Assembly (NCBI GenBank): GCA_029237695.1
Contig: CM055265.1
Coordinates: forward strand, 76,779,566 to 76,843,565
DNA from: Conchocele bisecta
Lineage: Eukaryota; Mollusca; Bivalvia; Lucinida; Thyasiridae
Direction of reading: 5' to 3'
DNA length: 64,000 bases
The position numbers and the translations under genes were made by a program. The notes beneath the pieces are model-generated. The model did not search any database, was not told the DNA's origin, and was given only the letters and a program-made list of their open reading frames with translations. The number at the start of each line of letters is the position of its first letter. Position 1 is the stretch's first letter. Below, piece after piece: positions 10,401 to 19,530 of this stretch.

Positions 10401-13042
10401 AGCATATTAGCTCTAAATGATTTAGAGAGTTCTTCAGGAATGCAAAGTCTACATAAAGTCAAAGAATAAATTCTAGCTCTAAATAATTAGAGCTAGCATT
10501 AAATATTTAGAGCTAGCATTAATTACTTGCGTTTATGTAGAGTTGGCGTTCCTGGAATCCCGAATATACATAAACTCAATAATGATTGCTAACTCTAAAT
10601 AGTTAATGCTACCTCTACGTATTTAGAGTTAGCTCCAAATGATTTAGAGCTCTTCAAATTTGGAGCTAGCTCTAAATAGTTAATGCAATTAAGAGCTAGC
10701 ATTAATTATTTGAGTTTATATCGGTTTGGCGTTCCATACTGTTTCAGTGACCATAAAGCTGGTGAAGAAGTTCCTGCTGGACTACCGACTCACAGAGAAC
10801 CCCACATTCACTTCCTCCTATATGGAGACCTCCCACAAGGTATACTAGACCAGCTACATGTAACTTGTAACCATATGACATGTGTATGCCCCCTATGCGA
10901 TAGCAAGGGGCATATTGCGTTGCTCTTGAGGTTTCGTACGTCCATCTGTCCGTCCGTCCTTGTACATTTCCGTAGAAAAGTCGAAAGGTTTGGTAAGAGT
11001 ACCTCCATCATGTACTATCTTCAATAATACTTTAAGGATTGCTTTACTATTTGGACAGTTCATTCACCTGAACATGTGTGACGCACTCGCACCATCAATG
11101 ACATGACATTGACCTTTGTGACCTTCGAAATGGTGCTGAGACACTTAGCCATTTTGTTACATCGAACATTTGTTAGAATTTCTCCATCATGTAATATCTT
11201 CAATATTACTTGAAGGATTGCATTAATATTTGGACACATCATTCACCTGAACATACTAGTATATGACACAATCACACCACCAATGACATGACCTTGACCT
11301 TTGTGACGTTCTAAATAGTGCTGAAACACTTTTGTTCTGCAGCCTATGCTCAATAAATGCTCAATAAATGTAAATCCAATAATTGTTTACAAGAACATAT
11401 GGTTAATGTGAAATTTACAGACTATCATAATTTTGCACTTACGAACATTTTAGTCGTACGAAGCTTAGTTAGTAAAACGGCCCCCTGTATGCCATGTGGG
11501 CATATCCATGTTTTTCAAACATAATGTCTATTATTAGAGCTCATGTTTATATTAGAGCTCAGGAAAAGCTTTGTACATATAAAATCTCAATGTATTGAAT
11601 GTATTTCCGATATAAAATATGGACGAAAACAGTCCTGTAAAACTAACGATAACAGTGCATTGAAAGGACTGAGATGCCATTCATTTCAAATTGCAGCCAT
11701 CTTCTGGAAATTGTATGTGGTGGCATGCCATATACTTTTAAAATGATAATTGTAACGCATTTAAAGGGGCATATCAGGCCTTTTTTTTTAAATTACTATA
11801 ACAAATATGTACATAAATCTGATTTCCTATCTTGTTGCGTTCAACAAGACAGACAATCTGATACTTATGTACAGATATAGGTGAAAATTGAAACAACCCA
11901 GCCGTCCTAGTATCGTCATATATATTTAATTAAACAACACAGACCTTTAACACATCATGATATGCCCCTTTAATGTATACATACAAATGTAAATGGTGCA
12001 TTCGACTGGGTAACGGATATGTGGCTGTGACTGGAGAAATTGGGCTTATGAGGTTTGCGACCAGTATAGATCCCGACATATCAGCATGTGTATTCGCAGT
12101 CTGATCAGGATGTGCACTGGAGGCCATGCTTCTAACACGCAACACAAATCGTTATCGGGCTACAAGTTTGCGATTTAATCAGGATATACACTTGTCATAG
12201 AGAAGAGTAGGTTAGTGCCGTGAATGGGAAAACATATATGGCAAGGCTTAGGAAACGGGATGGGCGAGGCTCTGCCGAGCACATCCCGTTTCCGTGCCGC
12301 GCCAGATGTTTTTTCCCATTCACCGTACTAACCTACTATTCTATTTAACCCACCAACAACTACACATGGCTTTAAAATGCAAAAACAATAACCACAGCCA
12401 CCGCACATATTCATACGCAGTTGTTAAGTCGTATTGAAAGGATATAAAAAATGTTTCACGGCACCGTGTTTCACGGCACATACGCACTGTGTTGACGGGA
12501 TAAATAAATCTCATAAGCCCCATTCCTCCAGTCACAACCACATACCGGGATTAACAAAGTTACAAATGTGTGTATGTGACTGGAGAAATGGGTCTTATGG
12601 GTTTAGCAACCAGTGTAGATCCGCATTGATCCCATTACATCTGCGTAATTTCATGAAATACGTTTACAAAATTTACAATATTTTCCGTAAATGGCGTTAA
12701 AAGTTGACAAAATGTTAAGGGTACATGCGGAATTATATAATTTTGTCAACTTTTGACAATATTTATGAAAAATATTGTAAATTTTGTAAACGTATTTAAA
12801 GGAATTACGCAGATGTCCGAAGGTACAAACTGCCATGGCGTGTCACATTTATAAATTCCCCCCAGGGCGAGATATACTGGTACGCGAACCAGACAGAAGC
12901 CCCTATGGAGGCGGCCGCTATGCCGGAGAACACGGATGCGCAGCAGATGTTGTATTTCTGGCTCTCCGACTACGTCTTCGATACAATCGGCTATGTCGCA
13001 CAGACTAACGGATACTTGGTGTACAACCTTACAGCCGAGGAT
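1281..13042 (+). CDS. LBP/BPI/CETP family gene, six internal exons (partial)
   Basis: Joined exons: 1281-1403, 1781-1851, 9149-9303, 9719-9782, 10748-10839 and 12866-13042. All have AG acceptors and GT donors, and the phases agree at every junction, giving about 228 continuous codons without a stop. The product matches the N-terminal barrel and the start of the linker of bactericidal/permeability-increasing proteins, which bind lipopolysaccharide or other lipids outside the cell. Two cysteines (QSC in exon 3, LCP in exon 4) are 39 residues apart, close to the 40-residue spacing of the conserved BPI disulfide. The motifs KFHGGMAWLYNLF and YFWLSDYVFDTIGYVAQ are family hallmarks. The signal peptide and first exons lie upstream of the window. 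No C-terminal barrel exon was found downstream, so the gene may be truncated or may have a very long next intron. Confidence 0.9.
1404..1780 (+). other. Intron between exons A and B
   Basis: A 377-bp AT-rich intron with GT donor (gtaggt) and AG acceptor (acgtcacag). Nothing else was recognised in it. Confidence 0.7.
1781..1851 (+). CDS. LBP/BPI gene exon B
   Basis: A 71-bp exon between tacgtcacag and the strong donor G|gtgagta. Read in the phase handed over by exon A it gives FASDGGTFTASVSGVYFSLA then IAVG. This is the BPI strand pattern G-x-F-x-x-S-V-S-G-V. It leaves in phase 1, and the GCC alanine codon is completed by the first two bases of exon C, which supports both calls. Confidence 0.83.
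1975..2303. repeat. 180-bp tandem repeat fragment, interrupted by LINE
   Basis: The word agcatttggaacacactcatg occurs at about 1987 and 2169, followed both times by gaccttgacc-like sequence, tgcggaaacacttagc and ttcttcatcat, a period of about 182 bp. Further copies of the same family occur at about 8284-8460, 10940-11340 and 61470-63365. The LINE 3' end meets it at about 2303. Confidence 0.65.
2700..4850 (-). pseudogene. LINE reverse transcriptase and C-terminal region, frameshifted
   Basis: RT motifs occur in order on the minus strand: NVIPIFKKNDPSNPQNYRPI at about 4330-4390; [20 protein letters not shown] at about 3880-3945; and the catalytic LFADDTSLY at about 3830-3855. Next come the thumb region (HLGLTLSEDGKW), the segment LIEYGDVIWD, and a C-terminal C-x-C-x5-D-H-x5-C motif at about 2860-2925. 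The segments lie in different frames with breaks near 4500, 4265, 4000, 3665 and 3190. In an intact element this enzyme copies its own RNA at a nicked target. The protein runs on to about 2700, with the 3' UTR below that. Confidence 0.82.
5099..5990 (-). CDS. LINE ORF segment: hydrophobic leader, 2A-like motif, AP endonuclease
   Basis: The open stretch begins with a hydrophobic helix (HIYIVTALSILAFIL), followed by TKLLLILAGDIHPNPGP, a 2A-like ribosome-skipping motif of the D-x-x-x-NPGP type. The endonuclease domain follows, with the strands ILIFTETWL (catalytic Glu), GIYRPP, and ILIAGDFN (Asp/Asn). These are the usual motifs of the exonuclease-endonuclease-phosphatase fold, which nicks target DNA for target-primed reverse transcription. 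No ATG occurs in this frame upstream of the 2A motif. A start in the overlapping open stretch 5985-6248, joined through a frameshift, is likely. The 2A release would give a short leader peptide and a separate Pol protein; similar arrangements are known in sea urchin and mollusc LINEs. Confidence 0.82.
5864..5890 (-). other. 2A-like motif GDIHPNPGP
   Basis: Nine codons read GDIHPNPGP on the minus strand, matching the 2A consensus D-(V/I)-E/x-x-NPG|P, with leucines upstream (LLLILA). In 2A peptides the bond between the final G and P is not formed during translation. The His in place of the usual Glu is a variant, so activity is not certain. Confidence 0.8.
7050..8283. repeat. About 260-bp interspersed/tandem repeat block
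   Basis: Six copies of the word agtcccagatcagcccgcgc with attcgcgcagtctgatcagg occur near 7165, 7297, 7555, 7663, 7920 and 8183. Most are followed by a shared stretch (tatgtcgaaaacgatgg ... ggtcacgctgtatgagtgtg). Several copies are about 252-261 bp apart. Each contains the small palindrome GCGCATTCGCGC. No coding potential; probably clustered copies of one short element. Confidence 0.65.
8284..8460. repeat. Single copy of the 180-bp repeat family
   Basis: This stretch repeats the signature tgcttcaatatttggacact, catgtaagcatttggaacac and gaaacacttagg seen at 1975-2303. It directly abuts the preceding 260-bp repeat block. Confidence 0.55.
9149..9303 (+). CDS. LBP/BPI gene exon C
   Basis: A 155-bp exon, acceptor ctattgtag|CC and donor CAG|gtacac. 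It encodes TDKNGRPSIAAQSCDSGVGD, then VHFKFHGGMAWLYNLFKKIV, ending RDNLNKQ. It aligns by eye with the BPI segment that carries the first disulfide cysteine and the helix ending near the second. It ends in phase 0. This is the most diagnostic exon of the gene. Confidence 0.92.
9417..9479. repeat. Short dispersed repeat with gtttcacggcac word
   Basis: The sequence atgtttcacggcaccgtgtt followed by cacggcacatacgcactgtg recurs almost exactly at about 12447-12505. Each copy has an internal inverted repeat (cacggcaccgtg). Function unknown. Confidence 0.6.
9480..9683. mobile_element. MITE related to the 552-759 element
   Basis: The left end CAGTGGAACCTCTCTAAACC is matched in inverted form by the right end ggtaagagaggttccactg, followed by TA. 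The left TA is degenerate. It lies in the intron just before exon D and has no ORF. Confidence 0.72.
9719..9782 (+). CDS. LBP/BPI gene exon D
   Basis: A 64-bp exon between tgttttag and the donor CCAG|gtataa. It encodes LCPLINNEINVDAEKKLASL plus P. It carries the second conserved cysteine right at its start, then the amphipathic helix of the barrel end. It leaves in phase 1, and the next exon supplies TG to make GTG (V). Confidence 0.88.
10263..10349. repeat. 87-bp near-perfect palindrome
   Basis: The left arm ATGGCAAGCC...attccctaaaccatggttta is repeated in reverse complement after a 2-base centre. Mismatches are confined to the outer arms. The centre itself contains two copies of taaaccatggttta, each self-complementary. 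Confidence 0.8.
10360..10720. repeat. AT-rich degenerate repeat of gctctaaatnattagagctagc
   Basis: Many overlapping copies of the word tagctctaaataattagagc and its variants occur, all themselves palindromic. The block fills the intron up to 30 bp before exon E. No coding potential. Confidence 0.7.
10748..10839 (+). CDS. LBP/BPI gene exon E
   Basis: A 92-bp exon after gtttcag, donor CACAAG|gtatac. In phase it encodes VTIKLVKKFLLDYRLTENPT then FTSSYMETSHK. The corresponding BPI part follows LP-V-x-T-K-I-D and precedes the G-E-(F/I)-Y linker strand, which begins the next exon. It leaves in phase 0. Confidence 0.87.
10880..11341. repeat. 180-bp tandem repeat array, about 2.3 copies
   Basis: The unit contains ttggacagttcattcacctg, gaccttcgaaatggtgctga and tctccatcatgtaatatctt. 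It recurs about every 180 bp and starts with gcgatagcaaggggcatatt plus gcgttgctcttgaggtt. The same left edge and unit return at 61470-63365, so this is a dispersed element with a tandemly repeated core. Confidence 0.75.
11342..11486. mobile_element. Right half of a GGGGC-ended MITE
   Basis: The sequence ttgcacttacgaacatttta followed by gtcgtacgaag ... aaacggcccc matches the right half of the complete copy at 34763-34995. The left terminal repeat is missing here. Confidence 0.65.
11765..11969. mobile_element. 205-bp MITE flanked by TTAA
   Basis: The terminal inverted repeats are AGGGGCATATCA at the left and TGATATGCCCCT at the right, directly bordered by TTAA on both sides (11761-11764 and 11970-11973). 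TTAA duplication is typical of piggyBac-type insertion. The first bases of the ends do not match the usual CCC start, so the superfamily is tentative. Confidence 0.75.
11990..12130 (+). repeat. Dispersed repeat with tgtgactggagaaattgggc core
   Basis: The word ggctgtgactggagaaattg plus ggcttatgaggtttgcgacc recurs (sometimes inverted) at 12509-12610 and at both ends of 26112-26458. The region carries no ORF. Confidence 0.6.
12203..12342. repeat. 140-bp hairpin element
   Basis: The arm agagtaggttagtgccgtga ... aaacgggatg is answered by catcccgttt ... accgtactaacctactattct. The centre is gggcgaggctctgccgagca. It resembles the size and design of the hairpins at 17109 and 27350, but the sequence differs. 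Confidence 0.8.
12509..12610. repeat. Inverted pair of the tgtgactggag repeat
   Basis: The left arm ctcataagccccattcctcc plus agtcacaaccacat is the reverse complement of the right arm atgtgactggagaaatgggt plus cttatggg. The spacer is about 35 bp. Confidence 0.65.
12639..12812. repeat. 174-bp hairpin element just upstream of exon F
   Basis: The left arm atctgcgtaatttcatgaaa plus tacgtttacaaaatttacaa matches the complement of the right arm ending ttacgcagat. An abutting fragment of the same arm lies at 13130-13163. It ends 54 bp before exon F. Confidence 0.8.
12866..13042 (+). CDS. LBP/BPI gene exon F
   Basis: A 177-bp exon, acceptor attccccccag|GGC and donor GAGGAT|gtaagt (near-consensus). 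It encodes GEIYWYANQTEAPMEAAAMP, then a stretch ending with LYFWLSDYVFDTIGYVAQTN and GYLVYNLTAED. In BPI this segment crosses from the N barrel through the proline-rich linker into the strand L-x-L-S-D-Y-x-F-N-T. It ends in phase 0. The expected next exon, the first full part of the C barrel, was not found before 35 kb. Confidence 0.92.
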
Positions 13043-13559
13043 GTAAGTGCACATAGCTCCCCGACTATGTATGCATGGCTATATATATATATTTTTATCA
13101 AAGACTCTTGTGTAAACCACGAACCAGACATCTGCGTAATTTCATGAAATACGTTCACAAAATGCTATATGGGCCGCACTCTGTGAAAACCAGCCTTAAT
13201 GACAACGTCATGAAAGCCTGAAAATGACGTCGCGAAGTTACGCTTAAATTTACCAACGTCACGTCGGATTTTGACACTCGAAATAGTTGCGTCATTGCAA
13301 TAAGTTGTCCTATTTATAACCGTACGCTTTACTATTTGTGGCTCACAAACATTTTAATGTTGGATACGTGTGGCAGAATTTTACTGTTGTTTTCATAGTT
13401 GTTCAGAAAGTTGTCTGTTTTTTTCGGTTTTCTTCAAGAAAACACCTAGTGATTTTGTCGATTATTTTGTATACAAATGGGCATATTACAAATGATTTTT
13501 ATAATATATATGGACGACTGGTATTTTGTAGTATGTAATCATATTGCGAATATTTCTTT

Positions 13560-13800
13560 TAAATTTTATTTATAATTATTTATACTACAATTACAAACAA
13601 ACGCGGGAATAATTGTAGTCGGCGTAGATGAAGGCGTCTGTATGTTTCTTATTTTGGGTTGAAACCAGAATACTCAAAGAAAACAAACGTATCCTGCCTG
13701 GCGACCACCATCAGCTATAAATGTACTTACAATTGAGGATCGAACCCGGGACGCATGTGCGCGCTCTTTACTAATTGTGCTAAACGGTCCTGTTCAGATT
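13560..13800 (-). mobile_element. tRNA-derived SINE-like sequence
   Basis: On the minus strand a box B match (GGTTCGATCCT, 13737-13747) follows a weaker box A (TAGCACAATTAG, about 13775-13787) at tRNA-like spacing. A non-tRNA body and an AT-rich tail toward 13560 follow. It does not fold as a full tRNA, so this is a SINE head rather than a tRNA gene. Confidence 0.6.
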
Positions 13801-14610
13801 ACGTGGAAGTGTGCCCGCAAACGTTAGTTTTATTAACGAAAATGTAAACAGTTGGCTCATTAACTGGGACACGTATTCTGGATAAAAATGGTCACGAATA
13901 GAACTGGGCACAGGGCTTAATTCGTTTAGCTTACTGTTTCGCCTGGCGAATGTTTCTAAAATCAACATAATACAATTTATAAATTTTCAGAAAAATAAGC
14001 TTATCATAGATGTAAAATTATGGTAGTGCCAAATATACACGGCTCCTGGCATATCGCATCATGGTGACACTGGGCCAAATATATTTTAGTAGTTCGTGTG
14101 TTAGTATTGTGTCACATGCATATATACTTACTGCGAACATAATTGTAGCCACCAGGGACGTAGCCTACTGATTTGTATATGTATCTGCTACCACTTACAT
14201 GTACCTTATACAAATATCACATTGAATCAGCCGTACAAATTGCCGTTTGATAACAAACGATATCAAATCACCACTAGGTCTTTCACAGATATAACAAGAA
14301 AACAATACAGGACCTTATTGACCAACGTTAGACCATTCCTCTATTCCATAAAAAAAAAAAACTAAGGACAAGGCCGGGCGTCATCATGGGAGTTCCGATG
14401 GGTTAGTACGAACCCACCTTTTTGAGTCAGCAGACATTTTGTTTTTATATAAATGAGGTCCGCCATAGTCATTTTCAGTGTATGAATGAGCAGACATGTT
14501 AACAGAAATGATATTCTGAAATTAACCCAAAGCATTTTCCTCAGGTAGTTTGCTAGTTCTTTTCCAAACACACCCGAATGCAATAGTTGGCTTCTAATAA
14601 ACAAACTATT
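13800..14610. other. No gene recognised
   Basis: Mostly AT-rich sequence. One open stretch on the plus strand at about 13799-13887 starts after a possible acceptor (gtcctgttcag), but it resembles nothing I know and ends in a stop. A run of A lies at 14350. Confidence 0.4.
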
Positions 14611-14611
14611 T

Positions 14612-14692
14612 CCAGGTATGTGAACCAACCGAAATATGTAAGGGGTCCGCAACCCCTGGACCCCTTACATATTTGGGTTGTTTCACAGCTGA
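14612..14692. repeat. Hairpin with ggggtccgcaacccctggacccc core
   Basis: The arm gtgaaccaaccgaaatatgt plus aaggggtcc is answered by ggaccccttacatatttggg plus ttgtttcac. The centre is gcaacccct. Confidence 0.7.
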
Positions 14693-14789
14693 TAGTGGAA
14701 CCCCCTTTTCAAAAATGATGCTGACGCCCATGCAGGACTATTATGCCAGACATACATACTGACTACCAGTGGAATAGGTATAAGCTGTT

Positions 14790-15365
14790 AAAGAACATTA
14801 AGTCAGGAGGCACAGTCAAAATTCGGCACATAGTGCTCAAAGAGTTTTACCAGGCAATTGCTCCTGCCATACATATTATTGTTCAGAGCTCTTTAGACAC
14901 ATGCATGCTACCAATGGACTAGCTGAGTGTCTCTGAGTTTCTTTAAGACAGATGAAAAGTCAGCAGGTGAAAACTACCGCCCTAGTTCGCTGACTTTGTA
15001 AAGTGATGGAACACATTATCATTTCAAATCTGGACAGACTCCTAAACAGAACAATAGTTTACACTACCTACAGTATTTACACAGTTCAAGTGAAACACAA
15101 TTTGCAATGTTAATCAAGGACCTAGCCAGAAGTTCTTGCACAGGTAAGCAAACCGACTTAATACTCATGGACTTTAGTAAGGCCTTTGATAAGGTAAGCA
15201 TGATATGTCATAACAACAAGCTTGCTCATAAACTACACCAGTATGGAGTAGGAAAGCACACGCTTGCCTGGGTCAAAGTCATTATTACAAGCGGGACACA
15301 GAGAGTTGACATCGAGGGTGGTAAGTCGGAGTCAATTTCAGTAACCTCTGGTCACCGTTATCAAA
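14790..15365 (+). pseudogene. Non-LTR reverse transcriptase relic
   Basis: Fragments of an RT palm/finger region survive: GENYRP near 14967; a KVMEHIIISNLDRLL-like stretch near 15000-15040; then LIKDLARSSCTGKQTDLILM and DFSKAFDKV (the first catalytic Asp region) at 15107-15195, and WVK and the VTSG edge near 15350. The downstream catalytic half with the FADD box is absent and frames are broken upstream. It belongs to a different LINE lineage from the one at 2304-6415 and lies on the opposite strand. Confidence 0.75.
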
Positions 15366-16528
15366 GTAATGAAAGTAACTGCATATATACATACATAAGC
15401 TCAAATGACATGATATTTCTGATCATTTATTCACTTGAACGGCGACCTTGGACTGAGCAGGTCGTGTGTAGGGCAGTTGGCCACTTATATAACACAACCC
15501 ATGCGTGTAGCCCTTCTGGGACTCGGACTGGTTTGTGGTGACACCCGTGTGGCTCTGCCTGGCTGCCGATATAGCGGACAAGCCGGGCGGATTGACATAT
15601 CTGGGTGTATCCCGCGGCCATTACTGGGTTCTGGATTAAATATGCGCATGGGCGAGATATATATACCATCATTATTAGTATTATTATTATCTGGTGTGCT
15701 GTCGTACTGCGGCCAGTTCGCACCAGTGGGACAGGCGACGTGTTAACATATGGGGGTACGTGTACACTACGGGGAGCCGAGGTGTTCAAGTCCCTGCCAC
15801 GTTAGGCCAGGATGTCCAGGCAACTCAGTTATCACGCCTTCTTATGAAAGTCAGCCATATATAGCAAGTCTAATAAAAAAAACCAGCAAGTTAGCTCAAG
15901 CTCAGCCGAATTTTCTGCCTGCCCTTGCCTGCTTCTGGCCCCGGCCTGCCTTGGAGCTGTCTGGATGTGGCAACTCTGTGGACGAAAATAGCACCAACTA
16001 TATGGCACCAACTTGCGTGTCGAGTGCCGCCAGGGGTGGATTGGTTCTACCTGGGACCCGTTTTGCTCTGCATCACCGGTGCCAGGTTCTACCCAGTTAC
16101 ACCCTCTCTTCTTCCCGCCTCCCGAGCACCGGGACACTGCCCGGAATTACAGGACCGTATTGGACATAAGCAGTGTCCCATTTCGGCACACAATTATACA
16201 CATCTGTCCGCCTTGCACCAACATATATCACATAGAATACTTCAAAATTCGGCCTTTTTGGACTTATATGTCCGGGTATGGAAGGTCTACGAGCCAATTC
16301 CCACTCTTAAATATAAGCTGAAAGAAAAAACAATATTTCGGAAATGTAACAATAACGTTCGACCATGCATGTCAAGTTGTGGGTAAACGTTTGCCGTGGC
16401 ACTCGGGAACTGTTTGAACCAGCTGCCTACTGCCTTAGGGTTCAAATAAATCCCTCGTGCTACGGCAAACGTTATAGCCACGGCTGGACATGGTCGAATC
16501 ATATATGTATTATTGGCTCTTCCATAGT
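15366..16528. other. Relatively GC-rich stretch, nothing identified
   Basis: Open reading stretches of 100-150 codons occur on both strands between 15430 and 16390, but none shows a recognised domain, and they overlap each other. The composition (runs such as tgccgccaggggtggattgg) differs from the neighbours, so it may be the body of an unrecognised element. Confidence 0.4.
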
Positions 16529-16941
16529 CAAGGCGTATGATCACGTGGTTACAACAACAACAACAATGGCTGAAAGTGTTGAAAGCGCGCCCACTCTAAA
16601 GTAAGCATTATTTGTTATTTTCCTGAATAGGCAACGGATTTTGATGAAATATGGCCCAGCAAACGCGTCTTCATGAGGTACATTTGGTGGTCCCGGGAGT
16701 TCTGCACATACGTATGCCGTTTTTGCGAATACTCGATTTTCGTGTCAGTAGATTCTTCGCAAAAAACGACAGAAGTTTGGGTCAACCAAATGCAGTAACA
16801 AGACGCGTTTGATGAGCCATGTTTCATCAAAATCCATCACATAATAAGGACAACATAAAAGAAAACGTACTTTGAATCGGAGGGCTTCTGGAAGTTTCAC
16901 TACTACTTGTGGTTGTTGTAACCACGTGATCATACACCTTG
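16529..16941. mobile_element. 413-bp fold-back MITE
   Basis: Terminal inverted repeats CAAGGCGTATGATCACGTGG and CCACGTGATCATACACCTTG bound the element. Further inside, gacgcgtttgatgagccatg and gcaaacgcgtcttcatgagg, as well as the ttcgcaaaaaacgacagaag / cgtttttgcgaatactcgat words, are also inverted. Inner-core copies lacking one or both ends occur at 24252-24556 and 42113-42405. Confidence 0.78.
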
Positions 16942-17108
16942 ATAGTAGCAACCCATTTGTCAACACCAAGCTGAGCATACCTCCTTCAGACAGAAAATAT
17001 CATCTGCTTATCAAACTTCTCCTTGGCAACCAGGTCGAACTAATCCCAGGCCCCAGAATCATAAGATGGCCTTGTGGAACATGCGGCAAATGTGTCACCT
17101 GGATATAG

Positions 17109-17255
17109 AGAATACCAGGCTAGTGTCTTTTGATATCAAGTTTATCAGGCAAGGTTAGGAAACGTGTAGGAATTCCGAGGCTTGCCGAGGAATTCCTACC
17201 GTTTCCGAGCCGAGCCTGATAAACTTGATATCAAAATACACTAGCCTGGTATTCT
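17109..17255. repeat. 147-bp hairpin element (family copy 1)
   Basis: The arm agaataccaggctagtgtct ... ggaattccga is answered by ggaattcctaccgtttccga ... agcctggtattct. A second copy in the opposite orientation lies at 27350-27497. The homology extends about 50 bp outside the hairpin (taacgttccatgctcgaaaa), so the mobile unit is larger than the hairpin. Confidence 0.82.
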
Positions 17256-17539
17256 ATTTATCAGGTAACGTTCCATGCTCGAAAATGACCACATATGACG
17301 TCGTTATATATGAACACAACGCGGACCGTTTACGTTGCGTCATTACACTGACGTCATTCGGTAACGTCACGTGACGTCATCCGACCAATGGACGGTCAGT
17401 TTTCACTTCGTTGTAACCCGGATGTTTATATCAGGTCAATGCCTGATACAACAATATGTTATCAGTTAGTACGTATTCGGTCAATACAGGGCAGGTTACC
17501 TGATAAATCCAAATCACTGTACAGTTGTTTGTTTGTTGG

Positions 17540-17810
17540 GGTTTAACGGCCTATCAACAGCTAAGGTCATTTAAGGCCGGGTCAATGGGTTTAGTACTAA
17601 ATCCCATATATTACCTGTACAAATGGGGGGAAAATCCCAAAATCAGAATTGAATATTTTCAATAAAAAAATAAATATTCAGTCCTGAAATCAGAATAATC
17701 CTGATCTGATTCCAGGTCCTCGCCACACCAGAATCACTTGACCCCCTCCTAAAAGCAGTAGGATCAGTAATAATCTTACTACTTTTATAATTGGCAATCA
17801 CCCAATTCAA
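17540..17810. repeat. Dispersed repeat, 'ggccgggtc...taatcttactac' type
   Basis: Elements such as agaattgaatatt, ccaggtcctcgccacaccag and agtaataatcttactacttt recur in similar order at 48187-48385. Parts (aggattagtaataa) also appear in the duplicated segment at 37735-38400. Confidence 0.5.
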
Positions 17811-17834
17811 CTGCCTGGAAAAAGAGTCAAAGAT

Positions 17835-19240
17835 AACAAGAGCTGTAGGAGAACAGCATAGCTCGATTACGATGGTTGTCGATGTACACCCAGCTTGACA
17901 AAGAAGGTGGCCGCGGCCCGCATAAAAACCTTAACCAAGGTTGACTAAAAACCTTAACCAAGGAAAATTAAGTAAGTAATTCAATGTTAAATGTAGGTCA
18001 ATGTCAGATATAGGTCAGGGGTTAATGATGTACATCACTAGGAGATGAAGTTTTCCAAGTATGGTTGCTGTAAGCCCAGGAGTATTCCATATACAAGCTT
18101 GACTAAAAACCTTAACCAAGGGGAACTAACTAAGTAATTCAAGGGTAAAAGTAGGTCAAGGTCAAATATAGGTCAGGGATTATTGATGTACATCACTAGG
18201 AGATGAAGTTGTCCAAGTATGGTTGCTGTAGGCCCAGGAGTATTCCACATACAAAGCTTGACTATAAACCTTAACCAAGTTTGAGTACAAACCTTAACCA
18301 AGGGGAATTAAGTAAGTAATTCAAGGTTAAAAGTAGGTCAAGGTGAAATATAGGTCAGGGGTTATTGATGTACATCCCTATGAGAAAAAGTTATCCAAGT
18401 ATGGTGTATGTATGCACATTATTATTCCATCTACAAGCTTGACTAAAAACCTTAACCAAGGTTGACTAAAAACCTTAACCAAGGGAAATTAAGTAAATAA
18501 TTGAAGAGGAAATATAGGTGAAGGTCAAAAATAGATCAGGGGCTATTGATGTACATCCCTATGAGAAAAGGTTGTCCAAGTATGGTGTCTGTATGCACAA
18601 TAGTATTCCATCTACAATCTTGACTAAAAATCTTAACCAAGGTTGACTAAAAACATAAACCAAGGGGAATTAACTAAGTAATTCAAGGTTAAATGTAGGT
18701 CAAGGTAAAATATAGGTCAGGGGTTGTTGATGTACATCACTAGGAGATGAAGTTGTCCGAGTATGATTGGTGTAGGGCCAGGAGTATTCCATCTACAAGC
18801 TTGACTACAAACCTTAACCAAGGGGAATTAACAAAGTGATTAAAGAGGAAATATAGGTCAAGGTGAAATATAGATCAGAGGTTGTTGATGTACATCCCTA
18901 TGATAAAAGGTTGTCCAAGTATGGTGTCTGTATGCACATTATTATTCCATGTACAAGCTTGTCTAAAAACCTTAACCAAGGTTGACTAAAAACCTTAAAC
19001 AAGGGGAATTAACTAAGTAATTCAATGTTAAATGTAGGTCAAGGTCAAATATAGGTCAGGGGTTGTTGATGTACATCACTAGGAGATGAAGTTGTCCAAG
19101 TATGGTGGGTGTAGGGCCAGGAGTATTCCATATACAAGCTTGACTAAAAACCTTGACCAAGGCGGGTCGGTGACGCAGACGCCGACGCTGGGGTGACTAC
19201 ATAAGCTCTAACTATTCTTCGAATAGTCGAGCTAAAAACG
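17835..19240. repeat. Tandem array with nested 157/182-bp period
   Basis: Marker gatgtacatcactaggagat or a variant occurs at about 18027, 18184, 18366, 18547, 18729, 18887 and 19069: intervals of 157, 182, 181, 182, 158 and 182 bp. The difference is one extra 24-bp copy of gttgactaaaaaccttaacc aagg inside the longer units. Non-repeated shoulders (caagagctgtaggagaacag at the left, cgacgctggggtgactacat at the right) resemble the ends of a bivalve dispersed element with a tandem core. Confidence 0.82.
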
Positions 19241-19530
19241 TACCTGAGGGCCAAACCAGGCAAATCATGATTCCTATATGGGAACCCCTACCGTTAATTT
19301 ACACCGTCGCGTTCACCCGACCAACCACTCACCAAAAGCACTCTACATAATGTGACCCCAATTGCTAAGCCAACATGTCTGAAAATATGCATTATATTTA
19401 GCATGGGCAGTATCAACTTTTCTTGGCACTGTCTCAAATGTGGTTTATAAAAATGTTTAAGTTTATTTTTCTACCAGAGCGATATATATATTCACACTAT
19501 CAAACACCACCTTTTCAATCCTAAGCACTT

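Noticed and set aside
13799..13887. Possible further LBP/BPI exon
   Set aside because: The acceptor-like site and short open stretch do not match the expected C-barrel sequence, and the phase gives a stop without a donor.
15427..16386. Overlapping 100-150-aa open frames
   Set aside because: They are several mutually overlapping frames on both strands in a GC-richer stretch without any recognisable motif. Not supportable as genes.
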